Of a stretch of DNA of 42,095 nt, positions 1 through 6,841 are shown in pieces. The notes under the pieces were generated by a model. That model was not told where the DNA came from. It saw only the letters and a program-made list of their open reading frames with translations, and ran no database searches. The stretch comes from a virus. Location of the stretch: positions 1 through 42,095 of the IMG/VR virus record IMGVR_UViG_3300023118_000241; one strand, 5' to 3'. The number at the start of each line of letters is the position of its first letter. Position 1 is the stretch's first letter. Both the position numbers and the translations under genes were made by a program.

Positions 1-54
1 GTGACCATAGCAACCATAGTGGCAACCTCAAACTTTATGGTAAATTTTATGGTA
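1..54 (+). repeat. Short tandem repeats at the integrase start (possible arm-type sites)
   Basis: Two 9-base units, GTGACCATA (1-9) and GCAACCATA (10-18), are followed by two TTTATGGTA copies (34-42 and 46-54). The 9-base unit recurs twice at 1753-1770 (ATGACCATA, ATGACCATT). Short direct repeats close to int can be integrase or excisionase arm sites. That role is inferred only. Confidence 0.3.
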
Positions 55-1263
55 CGTCACAAGCTAACCGATACCCGGATCAAAGCGCTTAAGACCCCGT
101 GCATCGTCTCAGATGGCGCTGGTCTCTACCTCAGGGTTCATGCGACCGGCGCGAAGACTTGGTTCTACATTTACTCATCAGGTGGAGTAAGGCGCGAGCT
201 TGGGTTGGGAGGACTGAGCGGCGCGTCCCCGGTTTCGCTCGCCAACGCGCGCCGCAAAGCAGACGAGCTCCGAGAGCTCCGAGCAAACGGTGAAGATCCC
301 TATGCTGTGCGCGCCACGAGAAAGGTCGCCGGCGCTGTAACGTTTGGCGATTTGTGCTCAACATTCCTTGATGAAAAGAAGGAGGGTTGGACGCCGCACA
401 CACGGAGGGAATGGGAGCGTCAGCTTCTCGAAGACTGCTTGAAGCTCAAGAACGTCTCGATTAAGGCGATCAGCACCGAATTGGTCGAGGCAACTCTTCG
501 ACCGATATGGGAGAAAACTCCCTCTACCGGGCAGCGCGTGCGTGGAAAGCTTGAGTCGGTTCTCGACTACGCAACGGCCAAGAAGATTCGTACGGGTGAA
601 AACCCAGCCCGATGGTCTGGACACTTAGAGCACATTCTTGCTGCCGCTGGGCGGACCACGGGCGCTCAACATGCTGCTCTGGACTACCACGATGTACCAG
701 ATGCCTTCTCAAAATTGGGCGATGACTCCATAGATCGATGCATCGCGTTTACAGTTCTCACGGCCGTTCGAAGCGGCGTGTCGCGCAAGGCCGAGTGGGT
801 GGAAATTGATTGGAAGAACCGAAATTGGCGGATCCCAGCGGCAAAGACCAAAACCAAAAAGGAACTGACGGTCCCGCTTTCAGATGAGGCGATCAAACTC
901 CTGAAGGCTCAGCAGGCAGGAAGCGCCGGGGTATACGTGTTTCCTAGTGTGAGGCCTGACAAGTCCATTGGGGATTCAGCGATGCGGCTAAGGCTCCCCG
1001 AAATCAGGGAGGGAGTGACCATCCATGGTTTCAGGTCGTCGTTCTCCGATTGGGGAGGGGAGGAGACTGACCATCCCCGTGAGATTATCGAGTGGGCGCT
1101 CGCTCACAAGGTCGGATCCGCTGTTGAGCGGGCCTACCGTCGAAAGGACGCACTCGAGAAACGCAGGCAACTCATGACAGCGTGGGGAAAGTTTTGCGCA
1201 AGCGCTTCGAAATCAAACCATCTCCTTCAGGACGACGGTGTGGACCTCCTCGCCGTCGCGTAA
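1..1263 (+). CDS. int: Tyrosine recombinase (phage integrase, P4-like, DUF4102 N-terminus)
   Basis: Catalyses site-specific integration and excision of the element. The N-terminal part (about residues 17-100) has the DUF4102-type arm-binding pattern, followed by a SAM-like core-binding domain and a C-terminal catalytic domain. Active-site residues are visible: Arg257 (TAVRSG), His342 and Arg345 (HGFRSSF), His369 (ALAH) and the nucleophile Tyr379 (RAYRR). The longest reading starts with GTG at 1, at the window edge, so its ribosome site cannot be judged; ATG at 37 or 49 gives a more family-typical beginning (MVRHKLTD). Its 3' end overlaps the convergent repressor gene by 51 bases. As the first gene of the element it probably lies beside the left attachment site, which is outside or at the edge of the window. 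Confidence 0.93.
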   Translation: MTIATIVATSNFMVNFMVRHKLTDTRIKALKTPCIVSDGAGLYLRVHATGAKTWFYIYSSGGVRRELGLGGLSGASPVSLANARRKADELRELRANGEDPYAVRATRKVAGAVTFGDLCSTFLDEKKEGWTPHTRREWERQLLEDCLKLKNVSIKAISTELVEATLRPIWEKTPSTGQRVRGKLESVLDYATAKKIRTGENPARWSGHLEHILAAAGRTTGAQHAALDYHDVPDAFSKLGDDSIDRCIAFTVLTAVRSGVSRKAEWVEIDWKNRNWRIPAAKTKTKKELTVPLSDEAIKLLKAQQAGSAGVYVFPSVRPDKSIGDSAMRLRLPEIREGVTIHGFRSSFSDWGGEETDHPREIIEWALAHKVGSAVERAYRRKDALEKRRQLMTAWGKFCASASKSNHLLQDDGVDLLAVA

Positions 1264-1719
1264 TTCTGTTGGCCAGATCCCGAGGCGCCCAGTCGAACCG
1301 GCGCGGATAAGTACCTCATTGCCGTATGACGGCGGCAGGTGAGGGCTAATCCACACGTTCTTTCCTTCGATGCGAACAGCGTAAGTACCGTCGACTGCCG
1401 GTTTGGCGTAGCCCGATGCAAATTGATCGACCTTAACCGCGTCAGGTGAACCGCGGCCCATGACCGGCGCCCCCAGGTCTGGCAACCTTGTATTGCCCGA
1501 GCTCACTTTCGCCTCGTCAACGAGTTCCGCGAGCTGCTCTACTGATATTTGTAGGAACGACGCGATTGCAGCATACATTTTCTGGCGAGGCACCGTGCCC
1601 GCTTTCCACGTAGAAAATGCCTGTTGCGAGAAGCCGTGGCGCTCGCCGATCTCCGCCTCCGTAAGGCCGCTGCGCATCTGAGAGTTCCCAAGCATTTGAG
1701 CCAGCCGAGTGTTCTTCAT
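1213..1719 (-). CDS. Phage repressor-like HTH protein
   Basis: Likely the lysogeny repressor. Residues about 15-65 form an HTH_3/XRE-type domain (LTEAEIGERHGFSQQAFSTW, then a region like a second helix pair). The C-terminal 80 residues form a small beta-rich domain reminiscent of the C-terminus of CI-type repressors (VRIEGKNVWISP, then GREVLIRAGS-like strands). The Ser/Lys pair of a full S24 peptidase is not evident, and at 168 residues it is shorter than self-cleaving repressors. The gene is divergent from the AlpA-like gene, with two identical palindromes between them that are its likely operators. It ends inside the integrase 3' end, so the two genes converge. Confidence 0.8.
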   Translation of the reverse strand: MKNTRLAQMLGNSQMRSGLTEAEIGERHGFSQQAFSTWKAGTVPRQKMYAAIASFLQISVEQLAELVDEAKVSSGNTRLPDLGAPVMGRGSPDAVKVDQFASGYAKPAVDGTYAVRIEGKNVWISPHLPPSYGNEVLIRAGSTGRLGIWPTELRDGEEVHTVVLKEMV

Positions 1720-1728
1720 CTCACCATC

Positions 1729-1757
1729 TTGACAAATTTGTTAAAATGAACTATGAC
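1729..1757 (+). promoter_or_regulatory. Probable early (PR-like) promoter
   Basis: TTGACA at 1729-1734, a 17-base spacer, then TATGAC at 1752-1757, reading toward the AlpA-like gene and the early operon. The -35 box overlaps the first ACAAATTTGT palindrome, so a bound repressor would cover it. Confidence 0.6.
1732..1741. promoter_or_regulatory. Repressor operator candidate 1
   Basis: Perfect 10-base palindrome ACAAATTTGT. On the minus strand its context is TTAACAAATTTGTCAA, almost identical to operator 2, so the two sites face each other. It overlaps the -35 box of the early promoter. Confidence 0.6.
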
Positions 1758-1770
1758 CATAATGACCATT

Positions 1771-1783
1771 GCGATTTCATCGC
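1771..1783. promoter_or_regulatory. Small inverted repeat between the two operators
   Basis: GCGAT-TTC-ATCGC, a perfect 5-base inverted repeat centred between the two ACAAATTTGT palindromes. It could bind a second regulator such as the AlpA-like protein. No direct evidence. Confidence 0.3.
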
Positions 1784-1802
1784 GAAGGCTTCAACCACCT
1801 TA

Positions 1803-1812
1803 ACAAATTTGT
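1803..1812. promoter_or_regulatory. Repressor operator candidate 2
   Basis: Second copy of ACAAATTTGT, in the context TTAACAAATTTGTGAA. The centre-to-centre distance to operator 1 is 71 bases. It lies just upstream of the ribosome site (GAGGAG) of the AlpA-like gene. Confidence 0.6.
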
Positions 1813-1838
1813 GAAACCAGTCAATTGAGGAGTGGCGA

Positions 1839-2051
1839 ATGACGGCTGTAGCTAATGATAATGAGATAATCTTGGTCAGTCTGGTTGAGGCCTGCCGCAT
1901 GACCAGCATGTCGCGTACGATGCTAAATCGATATCGGGCTGCCGGCCGCTTTCCCAGCACCGTTGAGCTCGGCGACCGGCGACTAGCTTTCGTTCGATCC
2001 GAAGTCTCCGACTGGATACAAGCAAAGGTTTCGGCGAGGGCTGCTGCATGA
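1839..2051 (+). CDS. AlpA-like small HTH regulator / excisionase
   Basis: A 70-residue MerR/AlpA-type winged-helix protein. Residues 11-40 read as an HTH (VSLVEACRMTSMSRTML) followed by RYRAAGRFPSTVELGDRR, typical of prophage AlpA or Xis-like proteins that bind DNA at the integration or early promoter region. The start ATG has a strong GAGGAG site. It is the first gene transcribed away from the repressor, and its stop overlaps the next start (ATGA), so it heads the early operon. It may be a cro-like switch protein or an excisionase; sequence alone does not separate these. Confidence 0.75.
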   Translation: MTAVANDNEIILVSLVEACRMTSMSRTMLNRYRAAGRFPSTVELGDRRLAFVRSEVSDWIQAKVSARAAA

Positions 2052-2314
2052 GCGCGCGCCGAAACAGGGCTTCCATTTCATTTGATGTGCGTGACCATTT
2101 GGGGGGGGCAGACTCCGGATATGGCGTCGCCAATGAATTCCTCAGCGAGATCACGCCGATCTTGGAAGCCGCGCTCGTGGATCATGACCTAGAGGTCGGC
2201 GATATGTGCAAAGCCCAGATGACGGATCTAGCAGACGCTTTCCGTAGCATCTCAGCCTGCGCGCGCCGGTGGGAACGATATATCCGGTCGGAATCAAAGC
2301 AGAGCTTCTACTAA
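2048..2314 (+). CDS. Hypothetical early protein
   Basis: An 88-residue protein not recognised as a known family. It starts in an ATGA overlap with the AlpA-like gene, which supports expression by translational coupling. It is mostly helical in appearance (FLSEITPILEAALVDHDLEVG) with no membrane segment or metal motif. Its stop codon abuts a cluster of dyads at 2314-2374. Confidence 0.6.
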   Translation: MSARRNRASISFDVRDHLGGADSGYGVANEFLSEITPILEAALVDHDLEVGDMCKAQMTDLADAFRSISACARRWERYIRSESKQSFY

Positions 2315-2374
2315 ATACAATTTTGTATTGATTGAATTCAATAGCTTGCTCCCCGAAATTCGGAAGCAAGCTAT
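2314..2374. promoter_or_regulatory. Cluster of three stacked dyads
   Basis: Three nested symmetric elements follow each other. AATACAA-TT-TTGTATT lies at 2314-2329. A perfect 12-base palindrome, ATTGAATTCAAT, lies at 2331-2342. A long hairpin spans 2341-2374, with 10-base arms ATAGCTTGCT / AGCAAGCTAT and an inner CCGAA/TTCGG stem. No T-run follows, so it is not an ordinary terminator. The position between two early genes suggests an operator or RNA switch; the binding factor is unknown. Confidence 0.5.
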
Positions 2375-2399
2375 GTTCGTCACCAAACCAGGAGACGCC

Positions 2400-2642
2400 A
2401 TGGAAATCCTAGCTATCCGCCCCGTGACCGGGAGCGGGACCACTATCGCGCGCTTCGACGTCCAGTTGGACGGTATGCGCCTCTTCAATTTGGCGCTGAA
2501 GCGAGGCCCGTCTGGGTATCGCGTCTTTGCGCCATCTGCGTTCGGCGACGCTGTCGTAACGTTCACACCCGAAACTGCGGAGGCACTGATTGGTGCTGCT
2601 ATTGGAGAGATCGCCAGCAATGAACGCCAGCGCGCAGCCTAA
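2400..2642 (+). CDS. Hypothetical early protein
   Basis: An 80-residue protein. ATG at 2400 is chosen because AGGAG lies five bases upstream; a longer reading from a TTG at 2328 would run through the dyad cluster. The product looks like a small beta-rich protein (MEILAIRPVTGSGTTIARFD). Similar short proteins occur before replication genes in rhizobial prophages, but I cannot name a family. It overlaps the helicase-like gene by 23 bases. Confidence 0.6.
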   Translation: MEILAIRPVTGSGTTIARFDVQLDGMRLFNLALKRGPSGYRVFAPSAFGDAVVTFTPETAEALIGAAIGEIASNERQRAA

Positions 2643-3972
2643 ATCTTGTTTCAAGAAGGGGGCCAAAGTCCAGCACGGCATCCATGGCCCGGGTAGCATC
2701 GCGTCGGTTGATGGCGATCGCGCGCTTGTTGTTTTCGAGAACGGGCATTCGCTGTCGACGCTGACCGCTCATCTGCGGTACCGGTCGGTTTCGTCACCCA
2801 CGCCAGCGAACGACAACGCCACACCCGAGCCGGCGCACGATCGGGCATCACCAGCGCCTGCCGACGCCTCAAGACGCATGGCGACGCCTCCCGCCCAGCC
2901 TAAGCGTGACATTGAAGTGATCACGCCATCGGACTGGGACGGTAAGCCCGTACCGGAGAGGGAATGGTACATCGACGATCTGATCCCGATGCGGCAGGTC
3001 ACCATTCTCTATGGAGATGGCGGCACCGGTAAATCACTATTAGCCTTGCAGGTCTCCGCGGCCGGCGCGATGGGTGTCACCACACTGGAGATGGCGCCGC
3101 GCCCCGGCAGAGCGTTCTATCTTGGTGCGGAGGATGAGGCGGAAGAATTTCACCGGCGGTTGATAGACATCACCAACGGCCACGGGCGAACGCTTGCGAA
3201 CCTGTCCGACTTCCGGCTGGTGCCACTTGCTGGTTTGGACGCTTTGCTTTCCGTGCCTGACCGCAACGGGACGATGACGCCAACACCGCTCTGGAAGGCA
3301 ACGGCCGACTACGCTCGGGAGTTTAGGCCGCAGATCATGGTCATGGACACGGTCGCCGACCTGTTCGGTGGTGATGAGATCAAGCGAGGGCAGGCCAGGC
3401 AGTTCGTCGGCATGCTGAAGGGGCTGGCGATCGAGATTGATTGCGCTGTCATCTTGCTCGCCCATCCGTCGGTTCAGGGCATGCAAAGCGGGACAGGCTC
3501 TTCAGGTTCGACAGGATGGAGCAACAGCGCGCGATCGCGGCTCTACCTCACGCGGCCAGACAGCAAGGATGCGGATAGTGATCTGCGCATCCTGAAAACG
3601 ATGAAGTCGAACTACGGCACGATCGGCGCTGAGCTCAAAATGAAGTGGCACAGAGGCGCGTTCGTTCTCGACGACGGCAAGCCAGCGCCGGGTTCCGCAA
3701 TGATTGCGGCAAAAGCGGAACGTGTTTTCCGAGATGTGCTGTCAGCATTGAACCGAAGCGGAGAGCGCGTCGCCAAGACAAAGGGTGTCAACTACGCCCC
3801 CAAGATAATGGCGGAAAGGCCAGATGCGGAAGGCGTAACAGCAAAGCAGTTGGAAGCCGCGATGCAACGTCTACTGATCAATGGCGAGGTCAAGATCGTC
3901 ATGGAGGGTCCCCCTACAAAACTTCGGCAGCGGCTCATTCTGACATCGGAAGACTTTGGGCCAAAAGACTGA
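2620..3972 (+). CDS. RecA/RepA-type ATPase (AAA_25), replicative helicase-like
   Basis: A 450-residue protein. The first 50 residues resemble a KOW/DUF3553-like beta domain (GAKVQHGIHGPGSI, then VVFENGHS), followed by a Pro/Ala-rich linker. Residues about 105-340 form a RecA-like ATPase of the AAA_25/RepA class: Walker A YGDGGTGKS with Lys138 and Walker B IMVMDT with Asp243. The C-terminal 80 residues look like a winged helix (TAKQLEAAMQRLLINGEV). Such proteins act as hexameric helicases or loaders in phage and plasmid replication. ATG at 2620, preceded by GGAGAG, is preferred over an upstream GTG at 2590. A C-rich repeat region follows directly and may be its target. Confidence 0.82.
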   Translation: MNASAQPKSCFKKGAKVQHGIHGPGSIASVDGDRALVVFENGHSLSTLTAHLRYRSVSSPTPANDNATPEPAHDRASPAPADASRRMATPPAQPKRDIEVITPSDWDGKPVPEREWYIDDLIPMRQVTILYGDGGTGKSLLALQVSAAGAMGVTTLEMAPRPGRAFYLGAEDEAEEFHRRLIDITNGHGRTLANLSDFRLVPLAGLDALLSVPDRNGTMTPTPLWKATADYAREFRPQIMVMDTVADLFGGDEIKRGQARQFVGMLKGLAIEIDCAVILLAHPSVQGMQSGTGSSGSTGWSNSARSRLYLTRPDSKDADSDLRILKTMKSNYGTIGAELKMKWHRGAFVLDDGKPAPGSAMIAAKAERVFRDVLSALNRSGERVAKTKGVNYAPKIMAERPDAEGVTAKQLEAAMQRLLINGEVKIVMEGPPTKLRQRLILTSEDFGPKD

Positions 3973-4132
3973 ATGAGCACCTACCACCCCAGCCTACCAC
4001 CCCCCTACCAGCCCTGTGCCACCCCCCTGCCTTCCACCCCCCATACCCCCCATAGGGGTGGAACACCCCCGGTAGGGTGGAAGCCCTACCAGCCGTTCCA
4101 CGACCTATTTGTTCAAGAAAGGATCCGAGATC
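3973..4132. repeat. C-rich iteron-like region, G-quadruplex-prone on the minus strand; candidate origin
   Basis: About 115 bases carry degenerate 11-13-base units: CCTACCACCCC at 3980 and 3993, CCTACCAGCCC at 4004, then CCACCCCCC-type units to about 4050. The minus strand therefore has several runs of five or six G separated by short loops. A perfect hairpin GGTAGGG-TGGAAG-CCCTACC follows at 4071-4090. Position right after a helicase-type gene fits an origin or regulatory site. A plus-strand ORF through it is proline-rich and composition-driven. Confidence 0.5.
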
Positions 4133-4348
4133 ATGTTCGCAGTGAGCCCTTATTTTGCTAGCCGTGAGGTTTATGAAAAGCAGGAGGACGGTCGTATGAA
4201 GTCCTACTGGAATCCATGCCGAGTGATTGGCGTGACCAACAACGAGGACGGGGAGGCAGCATATGTTGTCGAATACGTCCAAGGCGGCATCACCTATATC
4301 GAGACGGAAACCTGCCTAAAACGCAATGAGCCCGGTAGTCCGCTGTGA
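4133..4348 (+). CDS. Hypothetical early protein
   Basis: A 71-residue protein starting at ATG 4133, with AAAGGA about ten bases upstream. It reads as a small beta-rich domain (NPCRVIGVTNNEDGEAAYVV, then VQGGITYIETETCL), possibly SH3- or KOW-like; this is a guess from strand pattern. Its stop overlaps the next start (GTGA), so it belongs to the same early operon. Confidence 0.6.
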   Translation: MFAVSPYFASREVYEKQEDGRMKSYWNPCRVIGVTNNEDGEAAYVVEYVQGGITYIETETCLKRNEPGSPL

Positions 4349-4563
4349 GGGGGATCACATCACGCACCAGAGTGCAGAACCTGGGCGGCCCATTCCCCGG
4401 CGTAGGGCATGCGCCCGGGATGCACCATGACAAGGTCCTGCCGCGCGGCCAGCGGGCAGCCTTTGAGAAGCTCAACGATCTGGCAGGGATGCGCGTGAGC
4501 CTGATTGATTTCGGCAGCCTGGTGGCAGCTAATGACAATGCGAAGACGGAGGGTGCAGCTTGA
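4345..4563 (+). CDS. Hypothetical early protein
   Basis: A 72-residue protein that starts with GTG overlapping the previous stop; an internal ATG at 4420 is an alternative. The second half looks protein-like (GQRAAFEKLNDLAGMRVSLI) and ends in AANDN, a tail also seen near the starts of neighbouring proteins. Function unknown. The stop overlaps the next start (TTGA). Confidence 0.5.
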   Translation: MRGITSRTRVQNLGGPFPGVGHAPGMHHDKVLPRGQRAAFEKLNDLAGMRVSLIDFGSLVAANDNAKTEGAA

Positions 4564-5690
4564 AGTTCAAGACATTCGCAGAGGCGCTGACAGCCGAACG
4601 GCCGGCACCGGTCGCATTCAAAAAACCACCCGTTGCCGCCAACGACAACAAACCGGCTAAGCCACGGCTTGCATGGCCAGCCTTCGAGCGCCTAGCCCAC
4701 CGGGGCGATAAGGCGCGCTTGTTTGCTCTCCGCCACTGGCGTGACCTCGTCTACCCGCAACAAGTTGTGATCGCCGAAGACACGACCGAATATGAGCCGG
4801 AAGCGGCAATTGAGATCCGGCCATCGGAAGCGGAGCTGCTCGGCGCCGTCGGTTGGAAGGTGACGAAACGCGAGCGGTGGTATTTCACCGGTGAGATGGT
4901 GAACGTCTACGAATCCACGCCGGACACTCCACCAAAACTGCGGACAGACAGAAACGGCGATGTCGAGGCCAAGCTCGGCAGCTTGATGTTTCGCAAGGGC
5001 GAGCTCATCGAATGGGGAAGGACCCGAAAAGGCGCACCTTTGAAGCCGGTAGAGCGATCGCGAGGCGCTAAGGGTGGCGGCGCAAAGCAGGGCAGGACGG
5101 ACAGCGAGATTTGGTCTTATCTCCGATTAAATGGTGCGGTTTCTCCGCTGTTGGCGCAGCCCTACCAAAAGCCAATGTCCAGCGAGCCGGCGATCTGTGA
5201 TTGCTACATCCCGTTACCGCGAGAAGAGCCCAGCGAGAGGAACAAGCGCGGCCGGTTTGGTGTCGTCGAGGCTCGCCAGCTGCTGATGGAGCTTGGAGTT
5301 AATGGGAAAGTGCCATTCGAAGATCTGCCATTCCCCGCCACACGGTGCGCCGACGGATTGATCGGTGGAGGGCAGTGGATTGGAGGTGTCAAGCAGCCGA
5401 AGCCAACAGCCTCCGAGCCGGCTGGTCGCGAATTCAACTTCGTCAGTCAATTCGAAACGGTCGACTACTTGCACCATCTCCGAGATCGCCTTGGCACGCA
5501 CGCGAAGGTGCTGGACATGGCGATAACCGACGCCACCGCAACGGACATCGGTATTGCAATGGGTCTTGCAGCTGCCTACGCGACAAAGCGAGGCGCGGCG
5601 TTGATCGATGAGGCAATCGACAAGTTGATTGAGATAGACGAGACGGTCAGAGGCGACTTCGGATTAATTCCGGAAAAAATAGCAGCCTGA
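4560..5690 (+). CDS. Hypothetical protein, last gene of the early operon
   Basis: A 376-residue protein not recognised. It starts with TTG in a TTGA overlap with the previous stop, with GGAGG eight bases upstream, so the rare start is well supported. Residues 1-45 are a low-complexity Lys/Pro/Ala leader. About residues 45-65 hold a basic helical patch (LAHRGDKARLFALRHWRD), and the centre is rich in Arg/Lys/Gly, as in nucleic-acid-binding proteins. The C-terminal 90 residues are helical. No catalytic motif was seen. A strong terminator 55 bases downstream ends the operon. Its position suggests a role in replication or early takeover, which is inference only. Confidence 0.65.
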   Translation: MKFKTFAEALTAERPAPVAFKKPPVAANDNKPAKPRLAWPAFERLAHRGDKARLFALRHWRDLVYPQQVVIAEDTTEYEPEAAIEIRPSEAELLGAVGWKVTKRERWYFTGEMVNVYESTPDTPPKLRTDRNGDVEAKLGSLMFRKGELIEWGRTRKGAPLKPVERSRGAKGGGAKQGRTDSEIWSYLRLNGAVSPLLAQPYQKPMSSEPAICDCYIPLPREEPSERNKRGRFGVVEARQLLMELGVNGKVPFEDLPFPATRCADGLIGGGQWIGGVKQPKPTASEPAGREFNFVSQFETVDYLHHLRDRLGTHAKVLDMAITDATATDIGIAMGLAAAYATKRGAALIDEAIDKLIEIDETVRGDFGLIPEKIAA

Positions 5691-5744
5691 TATCCAGTCA
5701 ACCGGATGCTCGCACCGTTTGTATATGAAGGGTTAGAAACCCAG

Positions 5745-5766
5745 CGGCACCTTCGGGTGCCGTTTT
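5745..5766 (+). terminator. Intrinsic terminator of the early operon
   Basis: CGGCACC, a TTCG tetraloop, GGTGCCG, then TTTT: a seven-pair stem with a stable loop, 55 bases after the stop at 5690. Confidence 0.85.
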
Positions 5767-5829
5767 CAATTGGGGCGGCCAAAGTTGAGCGGACGTTTTA
5801 AACTCGCTTTCGATGCCGGGCCTGCCCCA

Positions 5830-6690
5830 TCAACTTCCATGGCAGTTCTTGTACTTCATTCCATTGCCGCACCAACAGCGTGCGTTTCTCGGTAGCTTGT
5901 CTCGAACTTGTTGGCCAGCAGCGCTGATCTTCATCTCCCTGATTGAAAATCCGTCGCGCAAATTTATTCTATCTAAAGTGTACAGGACGTCCGACGCTTC
6001 GTGAGGTGAGAACCGGCCCGATGCGACGTGTCGTCCCTCAGGACTTAGTGTAATGCTGCCGACGAGCAAGTTCTTCCCTACCGTACCGGCCGTTCTTTCG
6101 TCATCCGATAATGTCTTGATTAGCCCAACAATCCGCTGTTCTACGGCGTTTTTGGGCTTTTGCTCTAGGAGCATCTGCCGAAGTATTCGCAGTTCGTCGC
6201 CGTATAGGCCTTGATTGATCCCATTGACAAACACGGCCTTCATAGAGCCGCCTGGAGATATGGCCAGACGATGGCAAAACTCCTTTGCCGGCTCTGAAAG
6301 CATCATGCCTTTTTCGTCCTCAATATTGCTTATCGATCCAATGAACGGGCCAACGCCCATGGCGTAGCCGCTTATCGCAACAGTCAAGGCTTGGTTTCGG
6401 AAAAGCATATTGTCGGTGAACTTCCGGGTAGCAATTTCCGCGAACGAGTCGATTGTATCGATGAACCGCGTCTTTTTAGCGTCTGAGAACGCCTCGTGAA
6501 GCCATGTCTTGGTTTCGTGTCGACCAGCTTTGGCAAGCCCTGTGTAGGCGTAGAGGGCCAACGCGTCGAGCGCCTCTATGGTGCCAGTTTTGCCGGATAG
6601 TTCCTCCATCGTGACACCCTTGTTTGACAATCTCATGTCGGACGCCATGAGCACGAATTCAGGCGTTGCAGCAGTTATTATGAGGGTCAT
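5830..6690 (-). CDS. Proteasome-like Ntn-hydrolase with C-terminal SEC-C zinc motif
   Basis: A 286-residue protein on the strand opposite to all phage operons around it. After removal of Met1, Thr2 would become N-terminal. Counting from it, Asp is residue 17 (ASDMR) and Lys is residue 33 (SGK), the same spacing as the catalytic Thr1-Asp17-Lys33 set of proteasome beta subunits and Anbu-type peptidases. YTGLAKAGR (49-57) and SGYAMGVGPFIGSI (107-120) fit the conserved beta-subunit core (GLxAD and GxDxxGP positions). The last 16 residues are a SEC-C motif with Cys272, Cys274, Cys283 and His284 (CWCGNGMKYKNCHG), which binds zinc. Activity and substrate are unknown. The weak ribosome site, opposite strand and location between early and late phage genes mark it as cargo (a moron). 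Confidence 0.75.
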   Translation of the reverse strand: MTLIITAATPEFVLMASDMRLSNKGVTMEELSGKTGTIEALDALALYAYTGLAKAGRHETKTWLHEAFSDAKKTRFIDTIDSFAEIATRKFTDNMLFRNQALTVAISGYAMGVGPFIGSISNIEDEKGMMLSEPAKEFCHRLAISPGGSMKAVFVNGINQGLYGDELRILRQMLLEQKPKNAVEQRIVGLIKTLSDDERTAGTVGKNLLVGSITLSPEGRHVASGRFSPHEASDVLYTLDRINLRDGFSIREMKISAAGQQVRDKLPRNARCWCGNGMKYKNCHGS

Positions 6691-6712
6691 TTCAGGCTCT
6701 CAGCATCGTCGT

Positions 6713-6760
6713 CTATGTGCCTGTCGCTGGTATCCACACAACGGCTATCCCCATTACCAT
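6713..6760 (-). CDS. Possible 15-residue leader peptide
   Basis: ATG at 6760 is preceded by a very strong GGAGGAGG site and encodes MVMGIAVVWIPATGT, ending 22 bases before the Ntn-hydrolase start. The main gene has only a weak GAGAG site, so this could be a leader coupling translation, or the stub of an older gene. Supported only by the ribosome site and position. Confidence 0.3.
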   Translation of the reverse strand: MVMGIAVVWIPATGT

Positions 6761-6792
6761 GGCGCTGCCTCCTCCGGCGACGTGGTGATCGT

Positions 6793-6835
6793 GCGGCTGC
6801 TCCCTTGCTATGCGCGAGGTCGAGCAGCCGCTTTT
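6793..6835 (+). terminator. Intrinsic terminator, plus strand
   Basis: Perfect ten-pair stem GCGGCTGCTC / GAGCAGCCGC around a 19-base loop, followed by CTTTTGCTTTCTT. No plus-strand gene ends here, so it probably blocks read-through from the early operon, or ends an unseen small RNA. Confidence 0.55.
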
Positions 6836-6841
6836 GCTTTC

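Noticed and set aside
2328-2399. Upstream TTG start for the 2400-2642 gene
   Set aside because: It would translate through the dyad cluster and lacks a ribosome site. ATG 2400 has AGGAG.
3973-4161. Proline-rich 62-codon ORF after the helicase gene
   Set aside because: It follows from the C-rich repeats. It has no ribosome site and the later gene in the same stretch has better support.
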